From Apostichopus japonicus (Eukaryota; Echinodermata; Holothuroidea; Aspidochirotida; Stichopodidae), in the NCBI RefSeq assembly GCF_037975245.1, contig NC_092576.1:23603111-23667110 (forward strand): DNA of 64,000 bases, given 5' to 3'. Both the position numbers and the translations under genes were made by a program. Under the pieces are notes generated by a model. That model was not told the origin of the DNA. It was given only the letters and a program-made list of their open reading frames with translations, and did not search any database. Position 1 is the stretch's first letter, and every line of letters begins with the position of its first letter. This document shows positions 34,755 to 47,025 of this stretch, in pieces.

Positions 34755-36044
34755 CTAACCGATGTCATGTCTTTTTGAAAATTTAAATAAAAGTATGTTC
34801 TTGAAAGCTGATCGAAATCTGTGGTTGAAAATAGTGTATATAATTGGATTAAGCGCCGAATTGCTATAGCCAAGCCAATTTACAATTGGAAAAATGCCCT
34901 CCATCAAAGTACAAGAGGAGCATAAGGATGATATAATTGCAACGATAAAGAAAGGTCCCCAGCATACAAGAAACGTTATGACTACAATAGCGATAACAAT
35001 AGCTGCTTTCTTCTCTTTTTTCAAGTTTTTCTTTCGGTCTTCCTTCTTGTATCCGATATTCCTTGTCTTCTTCTTCTTATCCGTCTTCTTCTCGGCCTCA
35101 ACTCCCTGTGCCGCTGGATATGCTTCCATTATTTCTGGGTGCTGTTTCTTCGTAGCTTCTGACGATAAACAGTCTGAAGAACTCCCCATCCATGCTTGAC
35201 TGGTCAATAGACTTGGACCATTGCTCGGTGGTTTCTGAAGTGATGGTTCGCCGGTCATCGAACGTGAAGTTGATGTGACTGCTAGCCTTTCTCCGTCCTG
35301 TCCTCCTGCATTGTCTACTTTATTTTGGAGACCAGAAGCTACTACCGGTATATCTACTCTTGCAACCCAGCCCCAGAATGTGAACTTCATTTTCATGTAC
35401 ACTGCGAGCAGGATACATGTCGGTATAGCAAAGGAGACTGAAAATACGAATACGGCAAAACCGGCTGTTGGAATCATTATGAAACAAAAGACGGTACCGT
35501 AAACATTATGGTAGTATCCATCTGAACCAATTAATGTTGAAAGAGCAATCATAATACCTATACCCCAGGAGATGGAAATAAGTAGCAACGCAAACCATGT
35601 CTTCCGCTTGGTTCTATACCAATGAGGCCGAAATAGGGCCAGATATCTGTCAATAGAAAGTACGCAGAGATGCCATATGGAGGTGGTTGTCAATAAAAAA
35701 TCACCCATCGACCATAAATAGCAGACGATAGGACCAAGTCTCCAAATGTTGAGATTGATTCCATTGTATATCGCAATGGGGATTGTTACCATGCAAACCG
35801 TAAGGTCGGTCACTGCTAGTGATAATATGACGTAGTTGGTAACGCTTCGCATTTTGGGATACAACACTATGGTAATGAATATTAATAAGTTGCCAAAAGT
35901 CCCCACTACAGATATCAAAACCGTGAACACTAGAAATATTACGGCGAACGTCAGGCTCTCTGCTCCTGTGGACGTTTTTAACGTCGCTTGGGCATCGCTC
36001 TGTGTAAAACCAACCGATGGTTCTGTTGATTGGATCATCTCCAT
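34755..36044 (-). CDS. Aminergic-type class A GPCR (GPCR 1), 429 aa
   Basis: A seven-helix plasma-membrane receptor in one coding exon. Landmarks: Asn52 (1.50, GTFGN), Asp80 (2.50, LAVTDL), Cys108 and Cys187 (disulfide), Asp115 (3.32, the amine-binding acid), DRY 132-134, Trp160 (4.50), Pro208 (5.50), CWGPFF 361-366 and WLGYSNSALNPIIY 390-403. Asp3.32, FF at 6.51/6.52 and Trp7.40/Tyr7.43 place it with biogenic-amine receptors. Ser204 is at 5.46, but 5.42 is Val, so a catechol ligand is not implied. The third intracellular loop (about 221-346) is long and Lys-rich near helix 6. The ATG lies five bases after an acceptor, so the start is well supported. It is paralogous to the receptor at 56154-57407: 53 of 91 residues match from helix 2 to helix 4 by hand count. 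Ligand and G protein are unknown. Confidence 0.96.
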   Translation of the reverse strand: MEMIQSTEPSVGFTQSDAQATLKTSTGAESLTFAVIFLVFTVLISVVGTFGNLLIFITIVLYPKMRSVTNYVILSLAVTDLTVCMVTIPIAIYNGINLNIWRLGPIVCYLWSMGDFLLTTTSIWHLCVLSIDRYLALFRPHWYRTKRKTWFALLLISISWGIGIMIALSTLIGSDGYYHNVYGTVFCFIMIPTAGFAVFVFSVSFAIPTCILLAVYMKMKFTFWGWVARVDIPVVASGLQNKVDNAGGQDGERLAVTSTSRSMTGEPSLQKPPSNGPSLLTSQAWMGSSSDCLSSEATKKQHPEIMEAYPAAQGVEAEKKTDKKKKTRNIGYKKEDRKKNLKKEKKAAIVIAIVVITFLVCWGPFFIVAIISSLCSSCTLMEGIFPIVNWLGYSNSALNPIIYTIFNHRFRSAFKNILLFKFSKRHDIG

Positions 36045-37094
36045 TTTCCTGCGAATGAAGAAGAGGTTTTGTTGTCAAGATTCCATGTAGCAAGAATAGA
36101 ATGAATGATGCCTTCATAGTAATCGAGCTAGAAAAGTTGTTGAAGCTTTCTAATATTATATTTAGATGATTTATTATCAGAGGGGACAAAATATGATATT
36201 TAAAAAAAAAAAAATTAAACGGTGCATTTTGAACTTTTTTTCTAAGAACCAAAAACTTTTAAAATTGACAAAACACTGAAAAAAAGCATTTATCACAAGG
36301 ATATCAGCAAGAAGATTTGAAGTTCGAATACCAACGTAAATCTACCATTATGACGTCATATATCACCTACAATAAATATGGCGTAAGTGAGGGTTGAACC
36401 AGTAGTTGTATTAGGTGACGTGACTTTAGTCAACCGTATCTTGAGATAGGACAAGATATTGAGATAGAGAATTCAACTTCAAGGTCTCCTCTTAATAGCT
36501 ATGAGTGTTGTCTTGGATTCCTATCATTAAAGGAATCACAAACCCAATAATCATCTTTATCTGATATGACAGAGATCCTCTATGATTAGCAACTCCCAGA
36601 AACAGTTAAGAAAAATCTTGCTCCGTTTGGGAGATTTTATCTTGTAAATATGTGATATGATTGTGCCTCTATAGGATATAAACACTGTCATGTCATTCTC
36701 TCTTTCTTTTCATATTGCCAATGCAGAATGTTAACAGTGCGGAGAATGTAACCAATACTATCGCTAGGTAGAAAGTTTTAATATCATAAATTCAATATTT
36801 GCAACAGCCATCTGCATTACAAGAAACAAAACAAACACAGTTAAACGAAATAAAATAAAAATACATAAGAAATAGAAACACAGGTATCTCGATGATATCA
36901 TATTTAAAGTGAATGAAATCTTCAGTTTTGTGTGTAAAGGAACGTGGAAACTGTGATAGATATTAAACAACGGTGCATATCATGTATGTCTATATCATGG
37001 AAGGTTCCAGCCGCTGTCACTAGTTGCCAAAATACACTTCTGTATAAAGACGAGACTTTGATTTCTTGGGAGACAATTGGTGTTTAAGTAACTC

Positions 37095-37450
37095 TCGTGG
37101 AGCATCGTGGTCCAAAGGAAAGACAAGTCACTCGCGGCTTAAGGATTGCAGGTTTGAGTCATGTCCATATCACTACTTGGTATTCTTGGTCACGACCCTT
37201 AACCTCCATTGGCCTCTGTGGCTAATGTGATGTCACAATGGGAAAGCGTAGATGTTTCGCTGTGCAGTGCTTCTGGAGCGACTGCTTTACTTATGTATAC
37301 TATTGATTGTATGGGAGTGGCAAGTTACCGATGACCTGAGGTTAACTGTAGTAAAGCCGGCAGCGTCTGTATGAATTGTGAATACTTTGGTGTGTGGGGT
37401 GAGCTGGCGTGACAAGTTACCGATGACCGATGACATAAAGGATGGTTTAT
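37095..37450 (+). mobile_element. Possible tRNA-derived SINE
   Basis: TGGTCCAAAGG followed about 40 bp later by GGTTTGAGTCA has the spacing and sequence of Pol III A and B boxes. The downstream body contains a duplicated TGACAAGTTACCGATGACC-type word (about 37320 and 37415). Ends and target duplication are not clear. Confidence 0.4.
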
Positions 37451-38387
37451 ATTCGAGATGTTAATATTTACAGTTACTATTTGATTGTATTTATGAATAG
37501 CGCTATCTCCTAACTTTTAAAGGATAGTTCAGTTACAAACATATTTTGGGCAGATGCGAGAGGAACATACTGTAAGCATAAATGGAATCAATACAAGCCT
37601 ACGTGAGTACGTGTGTATGGAAGTGGGGTGAGATGGGGGTGGTAGGTGACACGTCCGTTCTATGCCAATCGGGTCCGCCGCCCGTGCATTTTACACGTAA
37701 CATTACTGACAGTTCATTAAACCTTTTAACATTGAAACAATTTCGACAAAAAATCTCGAAAAGGAGAGGATTTATTACAACAATTTCAAAGACGGCATTC
37801 AGCCAAAAGAAAATGAAATAAAATAAAATTGATGATCCGTAAAAAAATATATATATATAGCTGCTTTTTTGCGTTGCTGTGCTAATTATGCAATATTTGC
37901 ATATAATTCTTTACGCTTGAACTTAGATATGGCAACAAAACCGCTTTATACCTGACTTTCATATATATATTATTAAACATTTAATCCAGTTTATAATTTG
38001 TTTTGCTATCACATACATTTTACAGTTACTTTTTAATTAAAAGGAACGGACCAAAATAACAAATCATTTTCCGCGGGTAATATTTTCTGTAATCAACAGC
38101 CTTCAGTAACCGATGATTTTCTTTCCATTCGTCTAATCTTTACTTTAAGCAACATGAAAAACTTACCGGTAAGTTCCATTACAGATCAGAGTACATTTTC
38201 ATTATTCTTTGAATTCAAAAGTGAAAACTTTGGAGCAATTAAATTAACTGTATTGTTCGGAGATTTTAAAATCGTACCAAATCAAGTCACATCAAACTGA
38301 TGAAAATTTAATTTACTTATAGTTTTTATTCACATATATTGTTATAACTGATTACATTAATTGGTACAAAGTTTGATCAGGTTGAGC

Positions 38388-38404
38388 GGGGGGGGGGGGG
38401 GGGG
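38388..38404 (+). repeat. Poly-G run
   Basis: An uninterrupted run of about 17-18 G, within the GPCR 1 UTR intron region. Confidence 0.9.
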
Positions 38405-38837
38405 AGGAAGTACACTTTTATATACCTTGTAGATAATCTAGTGAATTGTATAAATAATGTCACTTTTAATTACACTTTAAATACACATATATTAGCAGAA
38501 GTTTTATGAAAATAGCACATACAATCGCTTACAAAGATTATCGGTTGTTTCATATGCGTATCTGACTGATTTCTTTTAAAACGTCTTAAAAATAAACCAA
38601 CAAACTAAACAAATTAAAATAAGTATAAATAAGTTTAGTACACAGATGAGAAGTCTAAAAAACTTGCCAATTATTGAAATCAGTTCAACCCGCAGGTTTA
38701 AAAATTCATCGCTAGATTAATGAGAGTAACGTAAAATGCTCTTTACTTTCATCGATGATTTGGCCTAAAAATAGACCCGACGAAAACCGCCAAAAATATA
38801 TCAATTGATAAATACAAATAAAAAGAAATGCACTTAC

Positions 38838-38870
38838 CTGCTATTAATCTTCTGGTGAAGTATTCTGCGT
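38838..38870 (-). other. Predicted non-coding first exon of GPCR 1
   Basis: The sequence between an inferred start site about 30 bases past the TATA box and the strong donor CAG|GTAAGTG. It has no ATG and is about 30 bases long. The start site is inferred, not seen. Confidence 0.45.
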
Positions 38871-38898
38871 GTACGATATTTGGGTTGCAGCTTCTTCA

Positions 38899-38905
38899 CT
38901 TTATA
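38899..38905 (-). promoter_or_regulatory. TATA box, GPCR 1
   Basis: TATAAAG on the minus strand, 61 bases upstream of the UTR donor. The paralogue at 59010-59017 has the same arrangement. Confidence 0.5.
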
Positions 38906-40410
38906 GATAAATGTCTGTTGTGGTGTAAATGTAACATCCCTCCGAGTACAAATTATCATTGACAAAACTACAGGACATGCGCAATGAAGCTTTTATGAAA
39001 TTATCTGCCAGGTCGCGCATTTATCGCATTATTAAAGCTTACCCACAAAAATCATCAATTATGTAAACGTTTGTTAAAGGAGAGTAAGTGACACGTGGCA
39101 TTGCAAGGCGTATAACTTGCAGAATATTGCTACAACTTGAGAAGCAATATTAAACATATTATTTGCTAAAGGTCAACGGTCTAGGAAACATATGTGTGTG
39201 AGTTAGGCGTCAACTTCACGGCACAAGGTTACCACCGACACTTAAATTCAGATATTTAAAAGGTGATAGTTCAGAATAAACAAATATATGAAATAGCTAA
39301 ATAATTGTTTTTTCTTATTAATTTGTTAATGGTTTTTCTACATGAAAAACCCATGTAATGAGATCTTGATGAATATAATACAGTATATTATTATTACAAT
39401 TAACAATATAATTAGCAGCTGCGTCAAAATTGTTTGTAGCAATAACCGTAAATTGGAATTTATCAAAATAGCTTCGCAAGCATGAATGTCAGTTTTAACG
39501 GTGTCTGAAATATGCTGTAGTATTAACAGTTTAACTGTTGGCGTAGTTAGTTAGTTTCAAACCTGTAAATTGTGGTCATTTTACTTAAACTATTAGATTT
39601 AGTAGATAAGATAACTATTGAAACTACAATGTAATGAGAAAGAAATGCAACAAGACAAAAAAAAAAAAAAAAAAAAACATAGAAGGGCAGTAGATCAACT
39701 TAAATAAGACTAGAACCTATTGGCAACATCAAATCATCATATTTGTCATTGTTTGGAAGCAAGTAACAAGTACAATATTTCTTAAAAACTCATTTCACTT
39801 CGGGGGCACCCCCCACCGGATGTAAGCCAATAATCAAAAAGGAGATAAAAGTCGTGACAGAACAGAACTAAATATGTAGTTGATCTGAATTTTACTTTTT
39901 AATGTGATGCACGCATTTAAAAAAATAGTTTTACATTTAACACCAGTATAATCGAGAATCAATTCGCGACCTGGGGACAATAATCTCACTAGCTCTACCA
40001 TCCATCACCTCCCCTTCGATGCCTGCACGTATTCTTTGAACTATGTAATGGAAATTGAAAAGACAGGGTGACTTTCCTTCCCACATTTCCCCGATCTCTC
40101 AAATTGGCCGCGAGTATCAGTGTCGTACACCTCCCCCTCCACACCCCTGTCACCATCAGGCCTATCGACAATACAAGTTACGGTTAGATTTATTGCGAAT
40201 TGCCTGTAAGCGAAAATCTGTTTGGTTAGGCTTAAAACGTTTAATACGCGACAGTCATTTACCAGTTATGATACTACAATGAAAACTAGCTAAACTAAAA
40301 AAAAATGAATAAATTTTAAGCTAATCTCTCTTTCTTTCTTGTCTCCATCCCTTGTCTACTAATCCCCTTACATCTATCTCTTTGTGTTCACCATGCTCAT
40401 TAACCTGTCT
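38906..40410. other. Intergenic upstream of GPCR 1
   Basis: AT-rich sequence with a poly-A run of about 21 at 39658-39678. No exon or element boundary is supported. Confidence 0.4.
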
Positions 40411-40414
40411 GTAT

Positions 40415-40570
40415 TCTGTGCGCGTTTTTGTCCCTTCTGTTACTTGTCATTTAGCCTTTGAAGAAGATCTTGCTAGGATCGAAATGTCAGGCCAACTTAC
40501 TTTTAAATATTTAACTGTCAGGAACTGTTTGATTTATTTGAATTATTTTGCTCTCATTTCATCAACCATC
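40415..40570 (+). repeat. Dispersed repeat with GAAGATCTTGCTAGGATCGAAA motif
   Basis: TTTGAAGAAGATCTTGCTAGG-ATCGAAATGTCAGGCC is a diverged form of the self-complementary GAAGATC-n-GATCGAAACGT word common at ends of invertebrate retroelements (general knowledge). No reading frame with an enzymatic motif accompanies it. Confidence 0.4.
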
Positions 40571-40854
40571 GGAATATAAACACGTCTGGCTGATTACAAC
40601 AGTAAACGTACACAGCAGTTTCATTTCCAGCCATAGATGTATCACTTATATATATATAACTGCTTGAGCAGAAGGATGCGTGTTCAACCTTACCGTCAAC
40701 ACAATTGTTTAACCTACATCTTTTATTTTGCTCAGAGTGGATAAATATTTGCATTCCTCGCAAGGATGGATCAATTGGTTAAATCTCAAAAAACTGTCGT
40801 AGCGTAACAAAAAACAAGGTACTCTTACGAGTTATTTCAAAAGCACTTCTTGTT

Positions 40855-41315
40855 TAAGTCACTGCAGGTAATAGTATTCAAAGATGTCACGAGGCTCTAC
40901 AGGTAACAGTCTTCAAAGATATGCCAAAAGTCACTGTAGATCAGGGCTTCCCATAGCTGGGGTGCATGAAACCCCAGGGGTGCGTGAGTCCATCCCAGGG
41001 GGTTCGTGAGACGTTTTTGAAAGTCAAAACTAGAGTACTTTTGGTTAATTCATGTATAATTTAGTAATATACAAAAGTCGTACCTATGGACAAACTCTTT
41101 TCGCGTTTCTACGCATATATTACCTTGATCTTTTACGAAGCACTGATATGCGTATTATAGTATAATCATGATTCAGATCGTGTCTCGAAAAGTTTGGGGT
41201 TCTTGAACAACTCTGACATCCACAGGGAGTTCGTGGGGGGATACAGTTAGGGAAAACCTGCTGTAGATAACAGTCTTCAAAGATATGCCATAAGTCACTG
41301 CATGTAACAGTGTTC
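40855..41315 (+). repeat. Short tandem repeat (AACAGTCTTCAAAGATATGCC) interrupted by a MITE
   Basis: Units of about 45 bp carrying GTCACTG(C/T)AGGTAACAGTCTTCAAAGATATG occur before and after the inserted MITE. Removing the MITE and one target duplication restores a continuous array. Confidence 0.75.
40942..41260. mobile_element. hAT-type MITE with perfect 8-bp target duplication
   Basis: A 319-bp non-coding element. Left end CAGGGCTTCCCATAG; right end inverted reads CAGGTTTTCCCTAAC. CTGTAGAT flanks both sides exactly (40934-40941 and 41261-41268). Short CAGGG(C/T)TTCCC-type ends with an 8-bp duplication are the hallmark of hAT elements. There is no transposase. Confidence 0.88.
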
Positions 41316-42114
41316 AAAACATTACATATTAAGGTGGACACAAAACCACAAAACTTCGTCTTTGGCTTAAACGACATTTTGCTTGTAAAGGAAAGACTCC
41401 TCAAAGCAGTTAAGAAAAGTCTTATTTTTAGCCGCGTCTGCGAGCTGACATATTTTACTTTAATCATGACATTGTGATACTATTGTATCTGAATATGAAA
41501 TCTGAAACTTTGCTGTCCTTTTTGCGTTTCGAATTGTCAAGGAGATAATGAAACCAATGCCATTATTACGTCATGTTAAGAGGATTAAATTGTTCAATAT
41601 TTTCTGTTTTAGCATTTTCAAAACCCGCCCTTATTACAGAGACGCGACTTTGTAATTATAAAACAAACAAACAGAAACACTATCAATCAATACACACAAA
41701 AACAAAAAAACGCACTGAAGACACACCAACGTTTTTTATTACAGTTATCGTGATGAAATAAACCAATGATGGTATTTGGGTATGTATCCCCTTTAAACGT
41801 TTCATGTGTTAGAAAATGCCACGTAAATATATTCAGACAGACACAATTGCCTAATATGCATATCGAACCCTTTAGGCAGAATTTTACAGTTCATAAGACA
41901 TGTTGAAAATAAGTGAAATGAAAGAAAAGAGAAAAAGAAATGTTTTCATTGCAAAAACGAAACTCACAACATAAGCTAAAGAGTTGATCAACTTCCTGTA
42001 TTTAAATTAGAGATTGCGACATTTTCCTGCAAACATAGTAAATCAGCGGAATGTTTCTCTAACATGAATTTGGCAATGACGTAGACCTTTCAGTCAATTT
42101 CAAATTGTTATTAT
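41316..42114. other. Intergenic AT-rich sequence
   Basis: I see no exon, element boundary or repeat in this interval. Confidence 0.4.
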
Positions 42115-42336
42115 TCATCCCATTTGCTGGAGCCATCGTTGTTTGTTGATTTCGTTGAAGTATGAAGACGGATACCTGAACATCCTACAAAGAGCTTTGT
42201 TCGAATACTTGAAATGTTCTCGCACTCGTGCCACTGTACCAGCATCGCAAGTACACCACAAAGGGATAAAACAAACTGTGTGAGCATGACAGCGGCATTC
42301 TATAACGTTTGATGTCCGAATCAAAAGGCAATAGAG
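42115..42336 (-). CDS. Hypothetical Cys-rich C-terminal exon
   Basis: After a candidate acceptor (TTCTCTGATATGTAAAAG) the minus strand reads 73 codons to TGA in phase 0. Residues include LYCLLIRTSN, then VIECRCHAHTVCFIPLWCTC, then VREHFKYSNKALCRMFRY and WLQQMG. Seven Cys, with C-x-C pairs separated by 10-11 residues, suggest a disulfide-bonded or metal-binding end of an extracellular protein. Mixed composition, codon variety and no repeat content favour coding. There is no ATG in the frame, so it would be a terminal exon; upstream exons were not identified and I do not recognise the family. The acceptor's polypyrimidine tract is mediocre. Confidence 0.35.
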   Translation of the reverse strand, partial: LYCLLIRTSNVIECRCHAHTVCFIPLWCTCDAGTVARVREHFKYSNKALCRMFRYPSSYFNEINKQRWLQQMG

Positions 42337-42732
42337 CTTTTACATATCAGAGAAAGAATCACTGTTAATCTTTAGTTTCTATACTTTTACTTTTTGGAAT
42401 GATGAAACGGTATTTCTGCTTTCCAATAGATTCACCTAGAAACGTATTTAGACTTATCCAGACGTTCACGATGCAAATACTTTATATCCTCTGTATGATT
42501 GTACAAAACGAGCAGGGAGTTTTAACAATATCGTCATAATTTATCACTATAATGTCTCGGAACTATAGTTATTAATCCGTTTTCAAGTTGTGGCTAAAAT
42601 GGACAGTAGAAATATTTGGTTGTTACAAAATATAGTTTTCCCTTTTATCATTCTTGTAGTTCATTCATTTTTATCAGTTTTCATCATCCAATGTATTTGA
42701 ATATGTACAATGATTGAGATTTTTTTTCTTCT

Positions 42733-42735
42733 TAT

Positions 42736-42800
<65 letters not shown>
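42733..42800. repeat. (TA)n microsatellite
   Basis: TA dinucleotide run of about 65 bp with one TAATA interruption. Flanking open frames owe their Tyr/Ile tracts to it. Confidence 0.95.
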
Positions 42801-42802
<2 letters not shown>

Positions 42803-43587
42803 CAAAGCGCCTTAATTGCATTTGAGAGCATGAAATCTGCTTCAGTAACAATGAATTTTCTTTTGAGATAGAAACAATATCTGCTAGTTGATCTCTTAAT
42901 TTTATCAAACATTTTACGGAATAATCGTATCTAGTTTGATTTAATATCTGGTCAGTCATATGATTCTGATTACTTGGATTGGCTGTTGAAATGAGTTCGT
43001 ATTGTATTATAAAATATTGCAGGATGGTTATTCCCGCACTTAAACTGTAATGTAACGTATGAAGATAATTATGAACTAATATAAATGAACAAAACAGTAA
43101 ATATGTCATGATTGATGTATATTAACATTAAATATAAAATAAATGACGTTTAAAGAAGGGTAGGTTGGAGGAGGGATGGGGGGGTGGGGGTAGGGGAGGA
43201 GGAGGACGACGAGGTATCGTCTATGGTTTATGTTCACAAAGATAAAATAAAAATTCCTAGCCAATATTACAGATCATTTACCTTTATCAATGTTGTGACA
43301 CTTAATGATAAAATTAAATTCGGGCAGCTTGTTAGAGAAGTCAATTTAAGTATAATTAGAAAGAGTAGAGAATTATCGGTGATCGAAAATCCATTACATG
43401 AGGGAGAGAGAGAGGCTCTCGCCAGCATTGACATGAAGTTATATATTCTTTTCCTGTGCTCAAGTCATGTTTCCGCTTTTGAAGCCTTATTCCAATACCT
43501 ATAGGTTTGGCAAATGTATATACATAAATGTGTACTATTTGGTCCACCTAGGTTAACTGCATAAAAATAATGATAATGATAATGATA

Positions 43588-43589
<2 letters not shown>
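42801..43589. other. Intergenic, with G-rich tract
   Basis: A GGAGGGATGGGGGGGTGGGGG tract near 43165-43205 and otherwise AT-rich sequence. The open frame at 43184-43504 has no recognisable domain or splice support. Confidence 0.4.
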
Positions 43590-44160
<571 letters not shown>

Positions 44161-44164
44161 TCAT

Positions 44165-44440
44165 AAGTAGGAAAGAGAAAAAGGAATCCAAAAGGAAAAA
44201 AAAAACATAAGTAAGAACTCAAAGAGAAATGTTTTAAGTTGTATCTTGAAAATAGAGAGGAAGGTAGAGTCACGAACGTGAAATGGGAGTTCATTCCAAG
44301 AAAAGGCGCAGCGACAGAAAAGGCACGATCGCCATAAGGAGTTGGGGTACGTGGACCAGGAGTTAATTGCACATGCGCATGATAGGAAGAGCAAAGCGTA
44401 ACAGTAGTTGACCGACTGCTTGGGCGCAAAGTGCACCCGT
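44165..44440 (-). pseudogene. LINE reverse-transcriptase C-terminal remnant
   Basis: One minus-strand frame reads LTPGPRTPTPYGDRAFSVAAP and, after a frameshift near 44310, another reads FSWNELPFHVRDSTFLSIFK then IQLKTFLF. GDRAFSVAAP-(x)WN-LP-(x)R-(x)S-(x)FK-x2-LKT-x-LF is the typical C-terminus of CR1/L2/RTE-type non-LTR retrotransposons. It is 5'-truncated and followed directly by the ATG-type microsatellite, as expected for a LINE with a simple-repeat 3' tail. Confidence 0.75.
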
Positions 44441-44454
44441 GACGTCACAGCCAT

Positions 44455-45029
44455 GTACGTACCGTTAAATCTTGTGTTCTTTTATTAAATAGGATAATCA
44501 ATAGGATATTAAAATTAGAAGAAAAAAAAAAACATCTGGTTCTTTCCAAGAATCGAAAATGAGTATCCAGTTATGCAAAAGACATGTTTTGCGATATTAA
44601 TTAATTATTGTTCTTCATTTTATTGTGAATATCATTAACCATCATTTGACCTACCCGTGTATCCGTAGAGCTTTGATGATCGGAGACAATGCTCCCATCG
44701 TGCAACGATGGAAGGTGTTACAAAACCAAGCCAGCTCGGTCAAGTAACACTCTGTAATTATTATTCCATATGTCGGAAATGACTATATTACGTGACCTAA
44801 AACACCATCAAGGTAAACGTACATGCTCTTAACACTAATAATAATTTACATTAAATTATTAATTTGCCTACTTGTCATATGAAACGTGACACAGGGAATA
44901 CATTTAACCTTCGCAAGACTAAAGTTTCTTACCAAACTTGTTGATCCATTAGTACTCTCTGGCCTTCGCGTCATGGTTACAAAATTTCTTTTTACATTGT
45001 CATTATAATATAAAGGGTTTTAATAATAC
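44455..45029. other. Intergenic AT-rich sequence
   Basis: Upstream flank of the LINE remnant, with no exon or element boundary seen. Confidence 0.4.
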
Positions 45030-45400
45030 ACACTTATGATTGTATCTGTATCTGTATCCGCATCTGAATCTGTATATGTACATATATCTGCATATGTCTA
45101 TGTATATGTTTCTGTATATTTATATGTATCCGTATATGTATTGGTATATATGTGTATCTGTATATGTATCTGTATTTTGTGACTGTATATGTATCTGTAT
45201 ATGAATAGGCATCTTTATCTGCATCTGTATCTATATGTATATGTATCTGTTTCTGTTTATGTATCTGCATGTGTATTTGTATATGTATCTCTATATGTAT
45301 ATGCATCTGCATCTGCATCTGTATCTATATGTATCTGTATATGTACCGGTAAATATACCTGTATCTTTATCTGTATATATGTGTATATGTAAGTGTAAAT
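45030..45400. repeat. TATCTG/TATATG hexamer repeat
   Basis: Degenerate hexamers (TATCTG, TATATG, CATCTG, TATCCG) run for about 370 bp. Open frames on both strands (Tyr/Leu/Met or His/Ile/Gln) are repeat products. Confidence 0.93.
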
Positions 45401-45739
45401 GTGCGTATTTCATACTAAGCAAATGCATCATGAAAGTGTTTACTAAGTTTTCGAATACATACCGTATTCAATCGTATTGGATTACTGTTGTTTATACTAA
45501 ACTTATCTCCTAGAATTAAACGCTATTTTTTTGGACTAAATGTCAGGTATATTCTTCCTAGAATAAAGAAGAAGAAGAAAAAACAAAGAATGATGTTGAC
45601 AATCACCGTTCTTTGCTTTTAACTGAAGATCTTTTCAGAAAAGTCAGTTTGTAAGGATGGATGTGCGTCACAAAATCAAATTTGCAGAATAACCAGATTT
45701 AACAGTTCAGTAAATATTACTGCGAATGTACAAGAAGAG

Positions 45740-45960
45740 TAATGATATATATATATATACATACATATATATATATAAGAGTATATATATAGTACAATTG
45801 GCAATGGAGTTAGGTTAAGTTTGATATCTGGTTGAATACTAGACATCTACGTGATGAATGGGCTGTACTAATACATAATTTAAGCAATTAGTGTCTTCAA
45901 CGTGACTCGAACCCGGTATTGTAAGGCAATACAGCTTGGTTTCTTTGATCTTAATAAATT
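45740..45960 (-). mobile_element. tRNA-derived SINE fragment
   Basis: On the minus strand, TATTGCCTTACAATACCGGG followed by GGTTCGAGTCACG is a tRNA-like anticodon arm and B box, related to the element at 53430-53670. The body runs into a (TA)n tail at about 45745-45790. The A-box region is not recognisable. Confidence 0.5.
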
Positions 45961-46976
45961 GAAGTCCCAGTGTTGGTGGTCTTCATTTTTATACCGTAAA
46001 AGGACTCATGTAGGGAGGGAATTTCAACTGTTCTTGAAACAAAGAGATACATAGAAAGTCAGAAGTGCTGCGTGTGTCCTAGTAGTGTTTTATTTGTGTA
46101 TGTGAGTTTGTGTGTCTGTTATAGCGATGATTTAAGTTGTTCTGGAGGACACACCGGTGGCTAAATGGTCATTATTATGTCGCCGGAAATCTTCTAGGAA
46201 TTTGAATTAATTGTAAATGATGTTTAAAACACAATAGGCATCTTACATGCATGCATTTAAAAAAATAAAAATTTCATTACATCTAAATAATTTATTGTAT
46301 TTTAATGTTTAATTTCAGGTCTGAGTCCTTTCAGCGTTCAGTAGCTTAAATTTAGGAAATACAAAGCCAAACTATCATCTTTAACTGATGAGAGAGACAT
46401 CTTTACGATGCTCAACTTACCTAAACAGCTGATTAAATTAAGGCTCACTCGGTTTTATATCTTGGAAGATATCCTAGGTTAAAAGTAGTGTTTCTGGAGC
46501 CGTCAGCTTGTAAATAAAGTGTGATTTTACGGAGCCAGTATAGTATCTGAAAGCATCTATTTTCTCTTTGCTTTTCTTTTCATATTTCCTGTGGTAGTGG
46601 AATCTTAACATTGTTGAGGCTGAGGAGGTTGCAAATCCTTAATTCATGTTAAAGGACAAACGTGCACAGTACACTGCGCAATGTGCACTGCGCACTGCAC
46701 ACTGTAACTGTGCCCTGTACTCTGTACGTTGTAAGCGTTACTCTGTACGCTGTATACATAAGATACTTTAACTCAATCATTATCATTGGTCCGTGTCAAA
46801 GACAAAAAGTTGATGAAAACTTCCCTAAACAGCTATTATTATTTGCGAGATATATCACAAATTGTAAATGTCTCCCTTCAGAACCAAGCCTAATGACTTG
46901 ATCATGTCTAAATATGACATCCATTGGACAAGCTGTTATGTTTTCCTTTTTCTTATTACAATCATTAGTTTCTTCA

Positions 46977-47025
<49 letters not shown>

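Larger units (their letters stand above)
36049..38837 (-). other. 5'-UTR intron of GPCR 1
   Basis: Bounded by donor ATAGCAG|GTAAGTG (exon ends 38838) and acceptor CCTCTTCTTCATTCGCAG (exon resumes at 36048, GAAAATGG). About 2.8 kb. It contains a CRE-type palindrome TGACGTCA at 36351-36358 and SINE-like sequence near 37.1-37.45 kb. Predicted from consensus sites only. Confidence 0.6.

Noticed and set aside
35701-36252. 183-codon frame overlapping GPCR 1 on the same strand
   Set aside because: An out-of-frame shadow of the receptor exon and its intron, with no domain.
43184-43504. 106-codon plus-strand frame
   Set aside because: It begins in a G-rich simple tract and has no recognisable domain, signal peptide or splice context.
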